A stretch of 62,000 nt of DNA from Chrysomallon squamiferum (GCA_012295275.1 CM022672.1:8418780-8480779), one strand, 5' to 3'. Counted from the stretch's first letter, positions 10,320 to 22,995 are shown. Made by a program: numbers and translations. The notes: a model not told the origin generated them from the sequence alone.

Positions 10320-11224
10320 ACATAATTACACTATTGCGTCAGATAAGTTGGATTAAGTTCAGTTTTGAGATATTAAGTGAAATATTTAGAAGAAAGAAAG
10401 AAAGAAAGAAGAAAAAAGTAAATAAATATGTAAAATAAAATAAAATAAAACATGAATACAGTAACCGTTACGTTAAAAAAAAAAAAATAATAATAATAAA
10501 ACGCTAAGAATATCCAAGAACGATAATCCAACAAAAGAAATAAAATGACGAAAATACAGAGCAGCGGAGCAGAACTAAAAGAACCAGTTCAAAGATGAAA
10601 ACGTTTGAAAATACACGAGCTGGAAGCGATCTCACTGCCTCGTGTCGATGAGGGGACAGAACGGGTCAGAAGACAAATGTTCCGCCCAATTAGCTGCTCT
10701 TCGACTTGTTAAATACCGTGCAGTCAGAGAGAGAGAGAGAGAGAGATCTGTCTAAAGTCGTTAGCCTCTGGTATTGATAAAACCTGCAGTACCGTCGTAG
10801 TTACAGGTTCTGTGGTTAACACATCACTGTTAGGAGAGGCAGGTAGACTCGCGTGCTGTACCTCGATACCAGTTTGTAACTGTGGAATTGCACAACCACA
10901 CCGTCATCTTCTAACTAATCTTCAAACCCGCTAACAGTGTATTTTGTTACACTGCCCGATTTCGTCCCGAATGTATTTCCTAAAATCTTCATTAAAACTG
11001 AATAAACTAAAATATTAATCTTTCAGTGACATCTATAAAAGTGTAATGTGATCAGCTCTCGAGAAGTCGGTAACATAACGGAATAATGTCACGCTGAACC
11101 TTTCGTTGTGTATTTTTATAAACGTTAACCAGTCCTTTTGTTTATTTCTGCTTTCAGTGAAATTTCAAACGCATCCGAGTTAGACCGGCGAAAGTGTATA
11201 ACAGGTGTATGTGCATACACATAT
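10320..11224. other. Unique DNA, moderately GC-richer at 10600-10960
   Basis: AAAG and AAAAT repeats lie near 10390-10450. 10600-10720 is GC-richer and includes CCCAATTAGCTGC. A short GA array spans 10727-10746. No gene supported. Confidence 0.45.
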
Positions 11225-11348
11225 AATTTAAAAAAAATAAAATAAATAAAAATAAAAATAATAAATAAATAAATAAATAAAGGTAGGGGTGAAAAAAAGA
11301 AAGAAAGCATTTCATTTGCAAACAAAAAGAAAAACAACTATTGCGAAA

Positions 11349-11387
<39 letters not shown>

Positions 11388-11392
11388 ACTGA
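11225..11392. repeat. Two (AAAT)n arrays
   Basis: AAAT/AAAAT units at about 11230-11280 and 11347-11388, separated by A/G-rich DNA. Confidence 0.9.
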
Positions 11393-11439
11393 AAAAATGA
11401 AGTATCAATCGGTAAAACATCGAGGGAAGCACGAGGAAC

Positions 11440-11790
11440 GGAAAACGCTACCAGTTGCATCCTGTCATGGATTCACGCATGTAAAAGACAGAAATTTCAC
11501 GCTGACAGTTGTCGATGACGTTGCAGATCGATGTCGCTGTTAGAAGAGCAAAATTAGGCAGGCAATAACGAAACGTGCTTGACACCGGCCTGCAGTATAG
11601 ATTTTCACCAAATCCACGTCTGGGGCAATGGCGCTTGAACGTCGAAAATCACAGTTTGAAACATGTTAGTTAATCAGGTTGGCTCAAGAATGCCTTCTGC
11701 CTTTTCTTCGAGGTAGTTCTTTTCAAACAAGTAGTTGCTGCGCGGGCGGATCGACATTTCAACAGAGGAGGTTTTTGGGGGTGGGGGTGG
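11440..11790. other. GC-richer unique island, candidate conserved non-coding element
   Basis: Repeat-free, CpG-containing sequence between A-rich arrays. It ends in a GGGGGTGGGGGTGG run near 11777-11790. No open frame of note and no splice pattern that I can defend. Regulatory role is inference. Confidence 0.3.
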
Positions 11791-12387
11791 CCATCATTGG
11801 TAACATAAAAAAAAAAATTAAAATTCATTCATAATAAAAAAATAAAAAAAAAAAAAAAATAAAATAAAATAATAATAAAAAAATTATCTTTTTTAATTCT
11901 TAATTTTCATTTTTAAATATTTTATATATACATATAAAGGAAGAACGCAAGATTAGGTAAACTCTGCATCCGCACCGAGAAGACTTTATAATATTTTAAT
12001 TCAAACTACGATTGGCTTACGCTTCAGATAAGACTTCAGATTTTTATAGCGGCTTATCAAGGCACGAGTAATTCCGTGCCGAGCTGCCAACACTTAGAGT
12101 AAGCAGTTTTCAATTTGTTTTATGGGGAAGGGAAGCAATACGAGGTTTATTATTTTCACTTTGAACCATTACAGAATTATTGGTAAATGGTATACACTTT
12201 GCTTCAACCAGTTTATGAAGGCAGTAATGTATTGTTAGTGTAGAGAAAGATATATTAATACAGAAAACAAAAAGATAAAATAAGAGTAAAATAAAGCAAC
12301 ACAAGTAAATATATAGATACAAGACAATAAAGGAAAAAAAGAAGAAAATAACTGATATGAAAAAGTTATGTTAATCTGTTATTACTA
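11791..12387. other. A-rich low-complexity DNA then unique sequence
   Basis: 11808-11890 is A-rich with AAAAT units and 11900-11935 is T/A-rich. 11940-12300 is ordinary unique DNA. Confidence 0.5.
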
Positions 12388-12660
12388 AATAATAATAATA
12401 ATAATAATAACAATAATAATAATAATAGTAGTAGTAGTAGTAGTAATAGTAGTAGTAGTAGTAGTAGAAGAAGAATAAGTAACTGTACTTACTAGTGTTA
12501 GTAATTTTACTCTAATGGTGGTGCTAGTAGTAACAGCAGCGACAGTAATAGTAATAGTAGTAGTACAGTAATAACAGTAAAAGTTGTTGTTGTTGGTGTT
12601 GTTGTAGTCATGGTAGTAATAGTAATTGTAATACTAGCAACCACAGAAGCTACAGCAATA
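12388..12660. repeat. Compound (AAT)n-(AGT)n trinucleotide array with a decayed tail
   Basis: AAT triplets (to about 12427) pass into AGT triplets and a few AGA triplets (to 12478). To about 12660 there are decayed AGT, CAG and GTT triplets. Confidence 0.9.
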
Positions 12661-13920
12661 TTATAGTTATAATAGAGCAGGCAGATATGTCATTATGATT
12701 TCTGTCTTTTTTTTAGTTTTTTTTAGAGTAATCGATGTGGGAATATGAGACAAACTGTACATACAATGTAGTTCTGTCAAATCTCATTACTTTCACATTT
12801 ACGATTGAAACAATATACCAGCAGCAGTATGACGTTAACCAGTTTTTTATATTTTTTATTGTCTTCCACAAAAAACTTCCGCGAGTTTGATAGCTCTACA
12901 TCAGTGTCGATTTTATTCACCTTTTTTTATATTATTATTATTATTATTACTATTATTATATATTTTTTTTTAACGTTTTATATTTATGTATTTATTACTT
13001 TTTTTTACACCTTTATCCAGAACATTAGCCAGTGATGCAGTTATCGCAATATACGTGTTTGTGAATAACATGGTAAATGGGAATTAACGTTTTCTCCATG
13101 CTGCCTTGTTAAACTATTAATTCAGAGAATGAGTCGTGCTCTCGGGGGACTGTGGAGTTAATGTAAGAGAAGATGGCGAGTACGCAGAGGTTGCTGGCTG
13201 GGTTGGTGTAAGTTATGTCATCGATAATATGTCCTGCACGAAGTCAGGATTACTAAGCTTCCCTTATATTCCGCTGTAATTGAATCTTGTTTTTAAGAAT
13301 TCATTTCCCGTAATTGCATTAAATAATTAATAATACAAATAATAATTAAAAGAAATAAATTTAAAAAAGAAATCAATAAACTGAAACAAAAACAACAAAT
13401 AACAGAAACACACACTACATACATAAATAAATAAATAAATAAAAATGTCCCTATTCAAATGCACGAAAAAAAAAAAAAAAAAAAAGCACATAAACATTTG
13501 ATGTAACCCTGCACTACAGTTTATTAAATAGAACATTCATTTATTATTTATTTGTCTGTTAATCAAAATAAAATAAAGAGGAAAAGTAACATTTTGTATC
13601 CTCAAAATATACCAAGATCAAAACCTGCAATTATTTTTATGAAAATATTAACCATAAGCTTCTCTCTGGCTTTTTTAGCTTTTAAATAAGTTATTGACAT
13701 TGATCAAATTTAGTGAATTCTTTTTATCCATTTTTGTTCCATCTGTCATCGTGTACAAACTATTTTTTTGAATTACAAAAAGATATGTTACACAAACAAA
13801 TTTGTTATGCATTAAAATATAAAGATATTACACAAACAAATGTTATTAATGGTGTGGGGTGTTTTCCAGTGGGAGAGGAATGATTAAAGATTGATGGTCA
13901 CAGGCGCTTTCGTCATGGAT
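12661..13920. other. AT-rich unique DNA, no gene seen
   Basis: Short TTA run at about 12929-12960, AAAT run at 13421-13443 and poly-A at about 13466-13484. 13130-13230 is GC-richer but has no feature that I can name. Confidence 0.55.
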
Positions 13921-14054
13921 ATCTGTCTGTCTGGATAACGTTGTTTAGCTTATATCTGTTATCTATGTATTCATTTATCTATCTTCTGTCTGTCTGTCTG
14001 GATAACGTTGTTTAGCTTTATATCTGTTATCTATGTATTCGTTTATCTATTTTC
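13921..14054. repeat. Direct duplication of a ~65-bp unit
   Basis: A block containing CTGTCTGGATAACGTTGTTT and continuing to TTTATCTAT occurs twice in tandem (from about 13925 and from about 13990) with only a few differences. It leads directly into the 56/50-bp satellite. Confidence 0.85.
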
Positions 14055-14078
14055 TATCTGTCTGGCTGCCTGGTTGCC

Positions 14079-14828
14079 TATCTATGGATCTATGTGTATC
14101 CGTATCTGTCTGCCTGAATGTCTGCCTGACTGCCTATCTATGTATCTATGTGTATCTGTCTGCCTGTATGTCTGCCTGACTGCCTATCTATGGATCTATG
14201 TGTATCTGTCTGCCTGTATGTCTGCCTGACTGCCTATCTATGTATCTATGTGTATCCGTATCTGTCTGCCTGTATGTCTGCCTGACTGCCTATCTATGTA
14301 TCTATGTGTATCCGTATCTGTCTACCTGTATGTCTGCCTGACTGCCTATCTATGGATCTATGTGTATCTGTCTGCCTGTATGTCTGCCTGACTGCCTATC
14401 TATGTATCTATGTGTATCCGTATCTGTCTGCCTGTATGTCTGCCTGACTGCCTATCTATGGATCTATGTGTATCTGTCTGCCTGTATGTCTGCCTGACTG
14501 CCTATCTATGTATCTATGTGTATCCGTATCTGTCTGCCTGTATGTCTGCCTGACTGCCTATCTATGTATCTATGTGTATCCGTATCTGTCTGCCTGTATG
14601 TCTGCCTGAATGCCTATCTATGAATCTATGTGTATCCGTATCTGTCTGTCTGTATGTCTGCCTGACTGCCTATCTATGTATCTATGTGTATCCGTATCTG
14701 TCTGCCTGTATGTCTGCCTGACTGCCTATCTATGTATCTATGTGTATCCGTATCTGTCTGCCTGTATGTCTGCCTGACTGCCTATCTATGGATCTATGTG
14801 TATCTGTCTGCCTGTCTTCCTGTCTGCT
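14079..14828. repeat. Satellite of 14 units with two monomer lengths, 56 and 50 bp
   Basis: Units start at 14079, 14135, 14185, 14235, 14291, 14347, 14397, 14453, 14503, 14559, 14615, 14671, 14727 and 14783. The long form has GTATCCGTATCTG where the short form has GTATCTG, a 6-base difference. Order is L S S L L S L S L L L L L S. Four of the five short units carry GGATC where most long units carry GTATC, so two diagnostic differences are linked. The last unit is degenerate. The Cys/Leu/Tyr frames crossing it are repeat translations. Confidence 0.95.
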
Positions 14829-14895
14829 TATCTATCTATCTATATATCTACCTACCTGCCTATCTACCTCCCTCCCTACCTACCTACCTACCTAC

Positions 14896-14951
<56 letters not shown>

Positions 14952-15003
14952 ATATCTTTCTGTCTGTCTATCTGCCTGCCTGCCTGCCTGCCTGTCCGCC
15001 TGA
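14829..15003. repeat. (CTAT)n and (CTAC/CTGC)n array
   Basis: CTAC and CTCC units give way to a clean CTAT array (about 14893-14952), then CTGC units. It is contiguous with the satellite and may be its seed or its decay product. Confidence 0.95.
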
Positions 15004-15102
15004 ACGTTTGTTTACATTTCAGTTTTTGCAATATAATATTCCATCTGTAGATCCATTAATAAATGCGCTATTTTGTGATCTTACTATCACGGAATTAAAC
15101 GG

Positions 15103-15104
<2 letters not shown>

Positions 15105-15147
<43 letters not shown>
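15105..15147. repeat. (TTA)n array
   Basis: Fourteen uninterrupted TTA triplets. Confidence 0.95.
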
Positions 15148-15148
<1 letters not shown>

Positions 15149-16393
15149 TTGTTTTGTCTGCACTGGATTACGTGTAGTAATATCGAGCAGAGACAAAAGC
15201 AGGTAGAAATTTCATATTTCGTTTCCTGGTAAACCACCATCGTCACTGAACGTTGATAATCGATGTTTGGATTGGTGTATGACATCGTCAATTTGCTGCA
15301 TATTACCGCCGAAGCTGGTTTAAATTCTCAATATTCTTATTGACCGCAAGCAACCAAATATGACCGTATCGATTAGGGCAATAATATTTTCTGGACATTG
15401 GTCAGCAAAGCATCGACAGATCTCACACCCTGGATCAGGCACGACGCGAAACGTGACTGTGACGACGTTGTCACAACGCTGATTGTTTATCCCTGACTAA
15501 CATCAGCATCGTCATCATTATCATTATCATGCACACATGAATGAGTGGGGAACAAATTCTTATCATTTTAATCTGACGATTTATTTCTTATCGATATAAT
15601 AATATAAACTGAATATATATATATATATGAAACTATCTTCAATTTTTCAATAAGCATCTGTTTATTTGGTATAAATAAATATACAGATAATGTTTAAATT
15701 CATAAGAAAGATGTAGATAAATTAAAAAAAAATATTTAAAAAAAAACACACACCTAAACATAAATATATCTCAGTGTTTATTTTTATCATTTATAATATA
15801 TAGATAGATAAACATCAACATTGAGGAATATTATAAAAAAAAAAAAAAATAATTAAAAAAAAACCCTCACGTATAACCCTGGGTTTTACTTGTTATAATG
15901 TTGCAAATTATCTTCATCATTACTGTTCCGGGTTCCGAGCAAATATAACTGACAACGTGTGCAGGAACCCGACTGTTTGTAATCGAATGTCATCAATTTA
16001 TCACACAGGATTTTCCACGTACCACTGAATACACGACAAGCACCGAATGTATGCATTTCTCTCACGCAGTTTTGTTTCGTGTTGTATGAGGGATAATTCA
16101 TTAGAGCGAGAAGAATAGATAAATCAGTGGTGTTGTTTACAGGTATGATGTCAATCATTATATTGTGTTTTCTCAAACTGATTTGACCGTGGATGTGATA
16201 ATAACAAAGGAGAATTCTAACCTTTCACGTACTTAATCGTATGTCCTTCAAATGTGTTTGAAAAATAGAAGAAAAAAAGAAAGAAAAAATGTACAGAGAT
16301 AATAATTAAAATCTTTTTATTGACTTTCTAATGATGTTATTTTTCTTTTGTAATACACACCCACCCAGATAGATATATAGAGATAGAAAGGCA
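15148..16393. other. Unique DNA, no gene seen
   Basis: 15160-15530 has mixed composition. 15600-15880 is AT-rich with A-runs. A 96-codon minus frame at 15886-16176 lies in GC-richer sequence but has no recognisable domain. Confidence 0.5.
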
Positions 16394-16443
<50 letters not shown>

Positions 16444-16545
16444 TAGATTGATAGATAGACAGAGATAGACTGAAAGACAAACAAACAGGCGGATATGTAG
16501 TGATAGATGGATAGACATAGAAGGAGACAGAGGATGAATGGATGG
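16394..16545. repeat. (CA)n microsatellite with GATA/CAGA-like flanks
   Basis: CA dinucleotides over 16394-16439, then imperfect GATAGATA, CAGACAAA and GATGGAT units to about 16545. Confidence 0.9.
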
Positions 16546-17640
16546 ATACGAAACTCAGTGAGAAGCTATTTCTAATCATTCCACGTATATCCTGAGCTTT
16601 GTGTCGAACTGAGGAGCTAGCAGACAGTCAAGAAGAATGATGTGAAATAAATCAGCTGTTATCTCTGTCACATCTCTCCGTGAATATCTGCTAACATCAG
16701 TTATCTGCCCAGAGAAATAGCAAACAGGAAATTAGAAGCATGATGACATAAATCAGATCATTGATTCTCCCCTTACAAAGGCGCTTCCAACTCTCTCGCT
16801 TAAAAAATAACAGTATTAAACCAGACTGAACAAAGTGTTTAATTACAAACTGATAACTACGTAAAGAGATATATATTTTTCAAAAGAGGAATCAGTGACG
16901 GTTTTATTGCCAGACCTATTTTTTTTTTTCAAAAAAGAAAGAAAATAATAATACTAACAAAAATAAATAAATAAATAAAATTAAAAAACGGCCACTGAAA
17001 TTATTTGTTAGATCCTCTAGAAAAAAACGTATCAGTCAAACGTCAGGGACACAGTTAGGATATTAACTGCTTATATAATGTTCAATGATGTCGTATCTGT
17101 TTGTAGTCGTAATGAATAAACTGGCCGTAGAGTCTCTGCTATAATTATGTTAATTTGGATGTAGGAAAAGTTAAACAAACTACAGTAATTTGTCCTACTC
17201 TTTGAAAACGTAAGTTCAAAGATGTTTTTGTTTTTATCTTGTTAGCTGATAACAGTTGTCGGAAAGTGTTTAACAGTCTTCAGCTGTTTTGTTTCCTATT
17301 TACCCAAGATCTCTGCAGAAATCAGAGCCGACGTGATTCAGAAAATAATCTGATCTGCCCCTTCATCTGAGAGGTCATAAAATTATTTTTATTTTTTATT
17401 GATATAGTTGTTAAATATGACACCTCATGATTTAAAAAAAAATATTCATAGATTTGTAAAATATGATCTCTGTCGCTCTCAACTCCATAACTAAGACGTT
17501 TGCCGTGTCTAAATCTAAAAATCTAAAAGTTAGTTTTGTTACAAATATTTTATAAATACTTTTACGTACCTTTTATCTTTGCTGTCACATGCTGACATCA
17601 TTTACTCAGATAACAACACCATGTTTCTGAAAAGAATCAA
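16546..17640. other. Unique DNA, no gene seen
   Basis: 16600-16800 and 17090-17380 have mixed composition. A T-run and AAAT repeats lie at about 16920-16980. No coding signal. Confidence 0.5.
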
Positions 17641-17885
17641 AACACAGTTACATAATGTATGCATCATGCATGTTTATATATGTGTTTGTATGTATGTTTG
17701 CAGACACGTATGTATGTGTGTGTATAGTTGTTATTTGTATGTACACACGTATGTAACATATATATATATATATATATATATACACACGTGCATCTATGAG
17801 TGTATTTGTATGTGTGAATGTATATGTAAGCATGTATAATGCATGAATGTATTTGTCTGTACATATATATATATATATATGCCTT
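17641..17885. repeat. (TATG)n-like and (TA)n low-complexity region
   Basis: TATGTATG, TGTATG and TACACACG variants with two TA runs (about 17758-17781 and 17862-17880). Confidence 0.85.
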
Positions 17886-18500
17886 CATAAAATATGTATG
17901 TTTATAAAAATTTTAAAGACATATATTTTTAAATGTATTAGATAATAATAAAAAGTTGTTAGTTTATATTATTAATTATCTGAAGCATTAATATTTCATT
18001 AGTAATAAAAGTGTTTTTCGTTATCCCTGCCGATACTTAATTTACTGTACAAACTTTCTAAGATTTAATTCAGTTTTTTTCCTTAGACTTTTTCTCGCAG
18101 CACAGATATTAATATCTCTTTCCAATATTTGTCGCAGTTAAAAAAAAATAATATAATTTTATTAAACAAATAATAACAATAAAGTAAAAAAATAAAAACT
18201 GAACGAAATGAAATTGAGGGGGATCTGACAGTAAAATATCGCTGCTGAAAGAAAACAGTATTAAACTAGCGGAGTATTAACGCTGCACGAGACTATATGA
18301 CGTGTAATAAAAGCAGATATCCAAAATATAACTTTTAATCGAAACGTATTCGAATGCAGTTCACTGGATTTCAGAAGCAATGAAAAGTGTTTCAGAAAAT
18401 TTACGAACTCTGCACCACTGACATCGTCATTCAGTAGGAGTTGTATTATTGAGCTCTGGGTTAAAAATATGAAATTAATAAAAGATTTCGTATTTGTCTT
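17886..18500. other. AT-rich DNA, no gene seen
   Basis: Strong A/T bias and no long array. Confidence 0.55.
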
Positions 18501-18860
18501 TTCACTTTACACACGGGGTTTTGTAAAGGAAACAAAATGAGATTGGTCGGAGCGCTGTACTGAAATGCAGCAGACACAATGATCAAAGCAACAGCGTTCA
18601 TTACAATCGACACTTTGTTCAAACGACGGAGATTTCGTTAAACAATCTTTTATTATTTTATTTTCTTCGATCAGTAATTTACTTTTTTTTTCTCTTTGAA
18701 GACGGACAATAATTCAGAGAATCAGAATCTGCGCACACTCCATTTAGTCGACAAATCGTGTTTGGTAACAGCGCGGCAAATTGACGTGTGAATCAAGAGG
18801 CAAATTGGTTTAACTGTCATCTTCTTGTTCATATTTCAGAAGAACGGAGAGCCGAATTCA
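18501..18860. other. GC-richer unique island
   Basis: Repeat-free DNA carrying ACAATGATCAAAG (18577-18589), which combines Sox-like ACAAT and TCF-like ATCAAAG cores, and two AGGCAAATTG/CGGCAAATTG motifs about 30 bases apart. Candidate regulatory sequence by composition only. Confidence 0.3.
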
Positions 18861-20215
18861 GAATTATGAAAAAGAAATGGTTTAATTTGGACGTTATGTG
18901 TCTGTTTCGGTAATGTTTAGGATACAGCTGTCAGAGAAATTTTCTACCACGCCTGGAATAGGAAAAATCCTCTGATCGAATTCTATCCAGAAATTTAGAC
19001 GTAAACAGAGACAGAGAAAAAGAAGAAAGTTTCAGAGACAATCGAGCAAACACTGGTGTGATGGATAGCGATAATTAATATGACATTTACGTAAATTTAA
19101 TACGATATTTAAATGCTTATGTCTGCTTGAAAAGATTGAAATTAATGATGCTGACAAAGAATATTTTAACATTAGACAAGTGAATAGCAATTTGTGACAA
19201 GATGGACATAATGATCATCGAAAGGACATGATATATAATTTACTGATTATGGAAAGATTCAAATAAATATTTATTGCCGCTGGTCTGTAAATTATATGAA
19301 ATTCGTAATGTAACCTAAGCTTGTTTCTTCTTTTATAATTAATTGTCAAAACGACAAAAAATAAATTATATATATATATAATCTACACATCTAATAAACG
19401 TCTATAATGAGTTTAACTGTAGATGAACAATAATCATTAATTTATTAATTTAAAATAAACATCTGTATACACCTCACTCTCAGAACACACAAACAATACA
19501 GTCAAATGGATATAGTCAAATTATCTATGTAGTGTGGGTGGTAATAGATATTATTTAGTAAGACATGATCTAAGAATAAAATGACTGTCCACTTTCAATT
19601 AGTACAGGTCTAAACAAAAATGTTCCAGCATACACATTCATACATACGTCTGTTGAAGCAAGAGCATTTGATGAATTATGTCCAGAAACTCTGAACGCAA
19701 ACAGATAGAAGACATCTGAGAGGAATAAAAAATCCAACAGTCTCGATTTTATGATTATCAATGAAAAACACAAATTACGAAACTATGTAATGTAAGCAGA
19801 TACAAAATAAGACAACTGTACATGTGGCCTGAATGATGTCTGCTGAGTATAATTATTACAAAGTCGGAAACAGCTTGTACGTCTAGAAATGACGCAGTTA
19901 CAAAACACGTGGTTAAACGGGCGACGAGAAGAACTCTGTGGATTTACACAGGCGAATGATCACTTCACAAGTGAACTGTTAGAAACACGATTCCGCTCTC
20001 AGGACGCTGTTAGAATCACCGCCGACGTCGTCCAACAAGTCACTTCCATTATGGATGTTTTTCTGCTCTCAGGTCAACACATTTCGTGCATCCATCCTGG
20101 CTTGCTAATCTGTTTTCGTAGCCACGATTTAAAGGTTTGCGTCCTAATAACAAATTGATTTACTCAAGGCTGGTACGATCTGTTCCCACTCGATCTGATA
20201 CGTGAACGCTAAGAT
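18861..20215. other. Unique DNA, no supported gene
   Basis: The 89-codon plus frame at 19889-20158 sits in GC-richer sequence and has a soluble-protein-like composition (NGRREELCGFTQANDHFTSE...), but I recognise no family and see no partner exon. 19300-19560 is AT-rich. Confidence 0.4.
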
Positions 20216-20219
20216 TATA

Positions 20220-20450
20220 GCCTTTCTGAAAGAAGAGGAAGAACAAGAAGAAGAAGAGGAAGAACAAGCAGAAGAGGAAGTGACGATGACAGATAAGAAA
20301 TAAACAAGCAGAAGAAGGCAGAAGATAAAAAATAAAATAAATGGAAGATCAAAAATAAGAAGACGAAAAGAGGAAAAGAGAATAGTGAAAGAGAGTTCGT
20401 ACAAAATCGAAGAAGAAAATGAAAAGGGAGAAGAAAAGAAAAATAAACAG
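20220..20450. repeat. Decayed GAA-rich purine tract
   Basis: AGAAGAGGAAGAACAAGAAG-type sequence grades into AAAAG-rich DNA. The Ser-rich minus frame here is its complement. Confidence 0.8.
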
Positions 20451-21336
20451 TTGGAGTACGAGATTTTAAGAAAAAGTTATCTCATTAGAAATAAGTTTTA
20501 ATTTTCAGGTAAAAACAACACAAAAATACTTAAAATGGCAAAATGGCTAAACCTGCTAATCAGATCAAGCACAGAATTTTCTAAATTACTGATTTACTAT
20601 TAGCAGTCTTTAACTGAATTTGATCCCAATTGTCATTCAAAGTATCAGTTCTCTGATTTGTTTTACCCTTACAACGAATAAACAAACAGATGGTCTGAAT
20701 GGGTTTAATTTACCCTTGTAAGCAGTAATCAAGCAAATGGGCTGACTGGAAGGAACAAATAAACAAGAGTCGAAAAAAAAAGTTTTAAAGCGACACGATT
20801 CACAAATTGAAGAGCACAGATTTGCTCGGTGACTCTTGTTTAGCACACTGCCTCACTTTGTAATCTCACTGACAATGGGTAGAAACTGCATCGTCGTTTG
20901 TAATCTCTTTATATGTGACTGCAAATACAAACGTTTCATATACGTCAAACGCAGCTCTGAAATCCACTTACGGAGAGTAGGGTAAATACAGACGATGGAC
21001 GAATAAAGTCGTTTTCTATGGCGTTCGATTGAAAAGAGTTTGCAGAAGAAGCTTAATTGAGTTAGAGTATTGGGCAGAACGATCATTCAGTTATAATGAT
21101 AAGGACGGTGGGAGAGAGAAAGAAAAAGGTTTTCTGCTTGAAGAGTGGAGGATTGTTGTTTCTGCAGCACTATTAATTTTTCTGATAACACTCCGACAGA
21201 GGAAGCAGACAGTGAAAGAGACTGTTAGTGAGATTCAGTAACAATGTTTAAACTGCTCGACTTAGTTTTTATTTAATTTCATGTCTACATCAGTCTATCC
21301 TTAGCTCACAGGATATGTATACACGTAAATACATAT

Positions 21337-21340
<4 letters not shown>
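20451..21340. other. Unique DNA with one short tandem duplication
   Basis: TTTACCCTT starts at about 20662 and again near 20710, each followed by an AATAAACAAAC/TAATCAAGCAA-type stretch and GG(T/G)CTGA. This looks like an old duplication of about 50 bp. No gene supported. Confidence 0.45.

Positions 21341-21402
<62 letters not shown>
21341..21402. repeat. (TC)n microsatellite
   Basis: 62 bp of uninterrupted TC. Confidence 0.98.
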
Positions 21403-21406
<4 letters not shown>

Positions 21407-22260
21407 GTATAAATATTACGAAACTAACAAGTAATTAAAGGTTTGTATTAAATTTCTCATTCAAAATAGATAATTAAAAGTGTTTAATATAAAGCAGTGT
21501 ATGTTGTTAATTTATTATATGTAATCCGTGAATGAAAAACAATAAGTGAGAGTCATTTTTTCTCTTTCATGTTATCATTATACAAACATGTTAAACAGCG
21601 TTAAACAAACATTGATTTGTACGTAGCAATGATTCTCTTTGTTAATGACGTTTGTTAGTGGTATTAAACATGAAAGTATTGGAATATGAAAGTACGTCTG
21701 TCTTACTTAGACCACACTGCTACTTTGAAATGATATTACTAGAAATAACAGTGTCACTCAGCGAACAGTGAAATGTTTGCCAGAATCAGAATGCGAAGCC
21801 AGTCTTACCAGCCTTAAAGACTACAGAATAAACATATCATCATCAAGTGTAGTACACCAGTACTTACAAATCGGCATGGAATATTTCATAAATTAACCAA
21901 CAGGTAACTAAGATATTATGAATGGCACCAAGACGGTTACTGGGATACGTCATGACTGCCTACAAGACTTGAAGTCTGCACAACGCCTGGCACTTGTGCA
22001 CTGATGATGTGATAAATTAACTGCATGTCACAGTGAGACTTAAGATCACATTACGTGGCCGATCGTAACGTGATTACATTACGATTCCAGACTAAATCAT
22101 TATTCTCTGTAGACTCAAATATTACTCATCATCGATTGTCTGCTTGATATGTCATATCAGATCCCTCGGTTATCAGTTTACAAATATCAAAACATTTTAA
22201 TAACTGGAGCTTTTAAAAAAAATCAGAGATCGCTGTTTGATATGTTACAGTTATTGTAAG
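21403..22260. other. Unique DNA, no gene seen
   Basis: Mixed-composition sequence. The GC-richer part at 21920-22080 has no recognisable feature. Confidence 0.5.
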
Positions 22261-22372
22261 TAATTAACCTTGATGTCACGCATTATAATGCCAGAATTTA
22301 CATTGTATTTGAAAAATGAAGTTTTTAGATAAAACCTTCATTATTATATTATGTGACATCAGTGTTAATTAT
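22261..22372. repeat. Nested foldback (hairpin) sequence, MITE-like
   Basis: Outer arms of about 29 bp: 22261-22289 (TAATTAACCTTGATGTCACG...) and 22344-22372 are imperfect inverted repeats sharing TAATTAAC and GATGTCAC. Inside, AATGAAG-TTTT (22315-22325) pairs with AAAA-CCTTCATT (22331-22342). The whole of about 112 bp folds back on itself. It could be a small foldback transposon remnant. Confidence 0.6.
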
Positions 22373-22440
22373 TCAAAATAATTCAAAGTGAATGTTTTAA
22401 GTCAGTGGTTATTGGTTAACTGTGTCACTTAATGCTCTTT
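22373..22440. other. Short AT-rich spacer
   Basis: No feature seen. Confidence 0.5.
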
Positions 22441-22545
22441 ACAACAACAACAGCAGCAGCAACAACAACAATAAAAAAAACAAAAAAACCAACAAAAAAA
22501 CAAATAAGTAAATAAGACAACAACAACAACAACAACAATAACATG
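22441..22545. repeat. Imperfect (CAA)n array
   Basis: CAA/CAG triplets are interrupted by A-rich sequence, then a second CAA block occurs at about 22518-22541. Confidence 0.9.
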
Positions 22546-22995
22546 CTAATAGTAATGTTTTTACTGATCGATTTAATATGTAACATGCATAACCAATCCT
22601 TGTATTTAGATTAAGGACAGTTTTAAAAAGTAGGCTTCAAATCATCTATTTTCCGTCTAGTTATTTCATTTGTATGGCAGATTAAATAAAAATTCATGAG
22701 ACAGGTGCATCCATAATTTACAATCCTGTCAAAGTGTTTTTTCTTTATTTAAAATCAATGATTATCAGTCTGTCCTTAACTCTTGTTTCAGACTGAAACT
22801 ATCAGCATACGATTTGTACCGCAGAGGATATATCAGAAAATCATCATATTTTATGTTTTACTTTTAGATAAAAGAATGTCACTGCATATCTGCGAGAGGT
22901 TTCCAAAATACATACTTTTATTCAGTCGTTCATTTGACAATCCTTCTATCTTGACGCATTCATCATCGTTATCACAATCATCATAATCAATTATC

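Noticed and set aside
11777-11790. G-quadruplex
   Set aside because: Only two long G-runs plus a short one are present in the local stretch; the fourth run is missing.
13921-14828. CRISPR array suggested by regular repeats
   Set aside because: There are no unique spacers; monomers are head to tail, and the genome is eukaryotic in character.
14684-15232. 182-codon plus frame rich in Cys, Leu and Tyr
   Set aside because: It reads through the 56/50-bp satellite and CTAT array; overlapping frames in other phases are equally open.
19889-20158. 89-codon plus frame as an exon
   Set aside because: Composition is plausible but no domain, splice context or homologous frame could be recognised; noted in the region entry only.
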